Shown here in pieces: positions 61,590 through 64,000 of a DNA stretch of 64,000 nucleotides (the first letter of the stretch is position 1; each line of letters starts with the position of its first letter). The translations under genes were made by a program, and so were the position numbers. Origin of the DNA: Desulfurispira natronophila (GTDB lineage Bacteria; Chrysiogenota; Chrysiogenetes; Chrysiogenales; Chrysiogenaceae). Where the stretch lies: positions 62,001 to 126,000 of the forward strand of contig NZ_JACHID010000007.1 of the NCBI RefSeq assembly GCF_014203025.1. Direction: 5' to 3'. The notes below the pieces were generated by a model that was not told the DNA's origin, ran no database searches, and worked only from the letters and a program-made list of their open reading frames with translations.

Positions 61590-62800
61590 GCATTCGCCCC
61601 CCGCTGACGCCCATAAAGTACCAGATGGTGACTGCCAGCCGGCAGCTGGGCAATGGCAACCCCATTGGAAACTATACGCTCTCGTACTGTGCCATCGGGA
61701 GCATACAGGCAACGGTTAATTGCCTGCTCACTTCCATCGACACCCAGCAGGTAAAGCTGCTGACGCTGATGGTCGTAAGGAGCACGAAAGTGTATCCAGG
61801 CGTTACCATCATCGTCCTGCTCCAGCACATGGCCCAGAAAGTCAACCTGAGACTGGTAGCCACTGCCGTACAGGCTCAATCCTTCACCTGGTGGATGACC
61901 ATTCAGGAAACCGCTACTGAAGCCCCGATTGGAAACCATGGATACCAGCTGTTGTAAACGGGCTGTATCGAGCTCCTGGCCAGCCAGGTAGCAGTCCAGA
62001 GCCTGGCGGTAAGCACTGGTGGCAGCAGCTATGTAAAGGTGGGACTTCATGCGACCCTCTACCTTGAGGGCCCGAATCCCCTGCTGCACAAAACGGGGAA
62101 CCAAAGGCAGGCCCATGAGATCCAGGGAATTGAGAGGATGCAAGACTGTGAAGGTACTTTTTTTCTGATCAATGACAAAAGGCCAGCGACAGCTTTGTAC
62201 GCACCCGCCCCGGTTTGCGTCACGCCCCGCAACATAGTTGCTAATGAGGCATTTCCCACTATACGACAAGCACAAAGACCCATGGACAAACATCTCCACC
62301 TCTACGCCTGCGGCTTCCTGCAGCGCCGCACCCTGCTCGATGGAAAGCTCTCGCCCTACCACGATGCGACTGGCCCCCATCTCCTTCCACATCTGGGCCT
62401 CATGATGGTTCAGGCAAGACGCTTGAGTGGAGATGTGCACAGCAAAACCCATTTGCCGAGCATAAGAACACACCACCGGATCAGACACAATCACGGCCCT
62501 GACCCCCCCACGCTTCAGCGCTTCCATATAAGTGAGCAAGAGATCCATATCCTGGGCAGTGGGGAAAATATTCAGAGTGACGTAGAGATTGACTTCGTGC
62601 CGCCGGGTATATGTCACCGCCTGCTCTATCTGCGGCAAAGTAAAGTTTCCCGCACGCTGGCGCAGACCGCCCAGGGGACCGCCGATGTATACCGCATCAG
62701 CACCGTAGGTCACGGCAGTGTAGAGCTTGGAAAGGTCGCCGGCGGGCACCAGGAGTTCTGGCCCTGAGGGCGCCGAAGGGCAAAGTTGTGTAGCGGTCAT
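61586..62800 (-). CDS. U32 family peptidase (TrhP/RlhA-like tRNA or rRNA hydroxylation protein)
   Basis: A 404-residue protein with the U32 start ELLVPAGDLSKLYTAVTYGADAVYIGG, HISTQASCLNHHEA, and the family signature EMFVHGSLCLSYSGKCLISNY, followed by GGCVQSCRWPF. These cysteines are known to be needed for prephenate-dependent hydroxylation of tRNA or 23S rRNA in E. coli members. The collagenase name of older annotations is not supported. The stop overlaps the start of the U32-like partner. Confidence 0.85.
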   Translation of the reverse strand: MTATQLCPSAPSGPELLVPAGDLSKLYTAVTYGADAVYIGGPLGGLRQRAGNFTLPQIEQAVTYTRRHEVNLYVTLNIFPTAQDMDLLLTYMEALKRGGVRAVIVSDPVVCSYARQMGFAVHISTQASCLNHHEAQMWKEMGASRIVVGRELSIEQGAALQEAAGVEVEMFVHGSLCLSYSGKCLISNYVAGRDANRGGCVQSCRWPFVIDQKKSTFTVLHPLNSLDLMGLPLVPRFVQQGIRALKVEGRMKSHLYIAAATSAYRQALDCYLAGQELDTARLQQLVSMVSNRGFSSGFLNGHPPGEGLSLYGSGYQSQVDFLGHVLEQDDDGNAWIHFRAPYDHQRQQLYLLGVDGSEQAINRCLYAPDGTVRERIVSNGVAIAQLPAGSHHLVLYGRQRGANA

Positions 62801-62890
62801 GGAAGTCCTTGAACAAAACGATGTTTCGTATTATCTTTTGGTAACTGGCATTGAAAAGAAGCCGGAACCTACCAGTCGAGAGGATGCCTC

Positions 62891-63670
62891 ATGGAAAAGC
62901 CCCAGCACATAGCCGACATTACGGTAATGTACGTTGAAGACGAAGAGTTTATCCGGCGAACTCTGGAAAAGCCCCTCTCGCGTCGCATCAAATCGCTGAT
63001 TTTGGCAGCCGATGGTGCCGAAGGACTGGAACTTTTCCAGAAACACCATCCCGATATTATTATTACCGATATCAATATGCCCAACATGGACGGCTTTGAG
63101 ATGATCGAAAAAGTCCGGGCAATCAACCCGGATGTTCCCGTTATAATCACCACTGCCCTGAATGAAGAAAAACACTTGGCCCGCATGCAGGAACTTGGCA
63201 TAGACAAGTATATCATCAAACCCATCGACGTGCGGGAACTGCTAAAAACTATGCAGCATATTTTACAAAATGGCCATAGCCCTGTCGGGGACGAGGGAGA
63301 AGAGGACGTTCTGGTAATTGGCCCTCGCACTAATCAGCAACATGTGCTCCCCAGCCTCTATCAGTATCTGAAGAAAAACAGCCACCTGCCTCCCAATATA
63401 ACCAACAAGGAAATATTCAGCGACCGTGCCCTGCTGGAAAACATTATTACTGTAGTCAAAAAACTGCACCAGCAGGGGAAAATCATGTTTCTCAACTCTG
63501 ATGAAATCCCCGTACTGGACCTCACCAGCCCCATTGCCCCCTGTAATAAGTCCTTTAGCGAGATGGAAAACTATCTGCGAGCCCAGGTAAAGCAGGCAGA
63601 AGAGGCCAGGAAAAAGCAGGAAGAAGCAGCTGCGGAAGACTCCCAAAGCAGCGAAGCAGACGAAGAGTAA
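62891..63670 (+). CDS. Response regulator with unusual C-terminal region
   Basis: A 259-residue protein with an N-terminal receiver (VMYVEDEEFIRR, phospho-site IIITDINMPNMDGF, TTAL, YIIKPID), residues about 9-125. After a linker, the C-terminal half (about 140-220) has no DNA-binding or enzymatic signature I recognise; it is predicted mixed helical (LPSLYQYLKKNSHLPPNITNKEIFSDRALLENIITVVKKLH). It ends in a highly charged coiled tail (QAEEARKKQEEAAAEDSQ). Likely cytoplasmic with protein-binding output. AGAGGA lies upstream of the ATG. No kinase is adjacent, so the partner is unknown. Confidence 0.88.
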   Translation: MEKPQHIADITVMYVEDEEFIRRTLEKPLSRRIKSLILAADGAEGLELFQKHHPDIIITDINMPNMDGFEMIEKVRAINPDVPVIITTALNEEKHLARMQELGIDKYIIKPIDVRELLKTMQHILQNGHSPVGDEGEEDVLVIGPRTNQQHVLPSLYQYLKKNSHLPPNITNKEIFSDRALLENIITVVKKLHQQGKIMFLNSDEIPVLDLTSPIAPCNKSFSEMENYLRAQVKQAEEARKKQEEAAAEDSQSSEADEE

Positions 63671-63803
63671 AAAGTTTAGTGTCACCTGTCCGGGAAACAC
63701 ACGCTCATTCTGTTACCCTGTAAACCTACGTTTCCCTTTTACCTGGACCCCGCCCTTATCTGTAAGCAAAGCGCCTTCGCCATACGCTTAGCTCGCCAAT
63801 CAC

Positions 63804-64000
63804 TCAGTACTTCACTTTGTCGGCTTTTGCACTCCAGTGCCGCAAGGCGCCCATGGCCTCTGCCTGCATTATCTGCATAAAGGGAATCGTGCGCCGGCTT
63901 GGGTCAACAGGAATTTGACCATATATAAAGTCGTCGCAAAAATCCACCGCTGCAGCATCGCAGCGACTGGCACCGTAAAACACCCGCCGTAGTCGTGCCC
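63804..64000 (-). CDS. Nucleoside/guanine deaminase-like protein, C-terminal fragment cut by window edge
   Basis: The last 65 codons of a minus-strand gene; the frame is open to the right edge. The C-terminus (FYGASRCDAAAVDFCDDFIY, then GQIPVDPSRRTIPFMQI, ending WSAKADKVKY) matches the end of the CDA-fold guanine deaminase/tRNA-adenosine deaminase-like family in pattern, in particular the 'DAAA-x-F-DD-FIY-x-Q-I' stretch. The zinc-binding motifs would lie outside the window. The gap 63671-63803 shows no gene or clear terminator. Confidence 0.7.
   Translation of the reverse strand, partial: ARLRRVFYGASRCDAAAVDFCDDFIYGQIPVDPSRRTIPFMQIMQAEAMGALRHWSAKADKVKY

Noticed and set aside
1-64000. CRISPR array, prophage, transposase or integrase
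   Set aside because: No regular direct-repeat array with spacers, and no recognisable phage or transposase gene, was seen anywhere in the window.

Overview
The window is a gene-dense stretch (63 kb, no rRNA, no CRISPR, no intact insertion sequence) from a motile, respiring Gram-negative bacterium. Lipoproteins, type II secretion/type IV pilus-like parts, a class I (Fe-S) fumarase, a TorD-type chaperone with a multi-cluster ferredoxin and a triheme cytochrome, futalosine-pathway menaquinone synthesis (MqnE) and a zapA-6S RNA-fau block together suggest an anaerobic or microaerophilic respirer. The protein style resembles Chrysiogenota (for example Desulfurispirillum) or deltaproteobacterial-type lineages. 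That assignment is an impression from protein content, not a proof. Both window ends cut genes: a fumarase on the left and a nucleoside/guanine-deaminase-like gene on the right.

Region by region: 1-1436 fumarase; 1747-4414 a redox set (membrane protein, TorD-like chaperone, [4Fe-4S] protein, triheme cytochrome) without its catalytic enzyme; 4494-7007 iron alcohol dehydrogenase and an orphan acidic protein; 7305-12769 a signalling block (Cache-PAS-PAS kinase, CheY, CheC, PAS kinase); 12865-16548 a small exported protein and two lipoproteins; 16648-18999 a hybrid histidine kinase interrupted by one in-frame TAA; 19204-28616 (minus strand) glucan phosphorylase and the type II fatty-acid synthesis genes, in two transcription units (rpmF-plsX-fabH-fabD-fabG and acpP-fabF-rnc-glgP); 29096-30975 mqnE and a MEMO1-family gene; 31252-38101 hsp20-lon-DUF2062-ParA ATPase and a CheW-CheZ fusion; 38181-48374 a translation and cell-division block (thrS-infC-rpmI-rplT, pheS-pheT, zapB-like-zapA-6S RNA-fau-rny); 48485-52873 (minus) sucC-sucD-maeB; 53401-57803 a small secretion/pilus-like operon; then phoH-like, tRNA-Asn, an FMN-binding protein, a U32 peptidase pair and a response regulator.

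The most unusual items are the 803-residue CheW-(four acidic/helical repeats)-CheZ fusion at 35690-38101, the histidine kinase and double receiver separated by a single in-frame stop at 17476-17478, an AUU start codon on infC, two related inverted-repeat intergenic elements at 41628-41762 and 60377-60498, a candidate structured RNA with two competing pairings upstream of pheS, and a perfect palindrome sitting just upstream of a strong acpP promoter. Several strong promoters and bidirectional terminators could be read directly. All functional calls are from motif recognition by eye; no database search was run.
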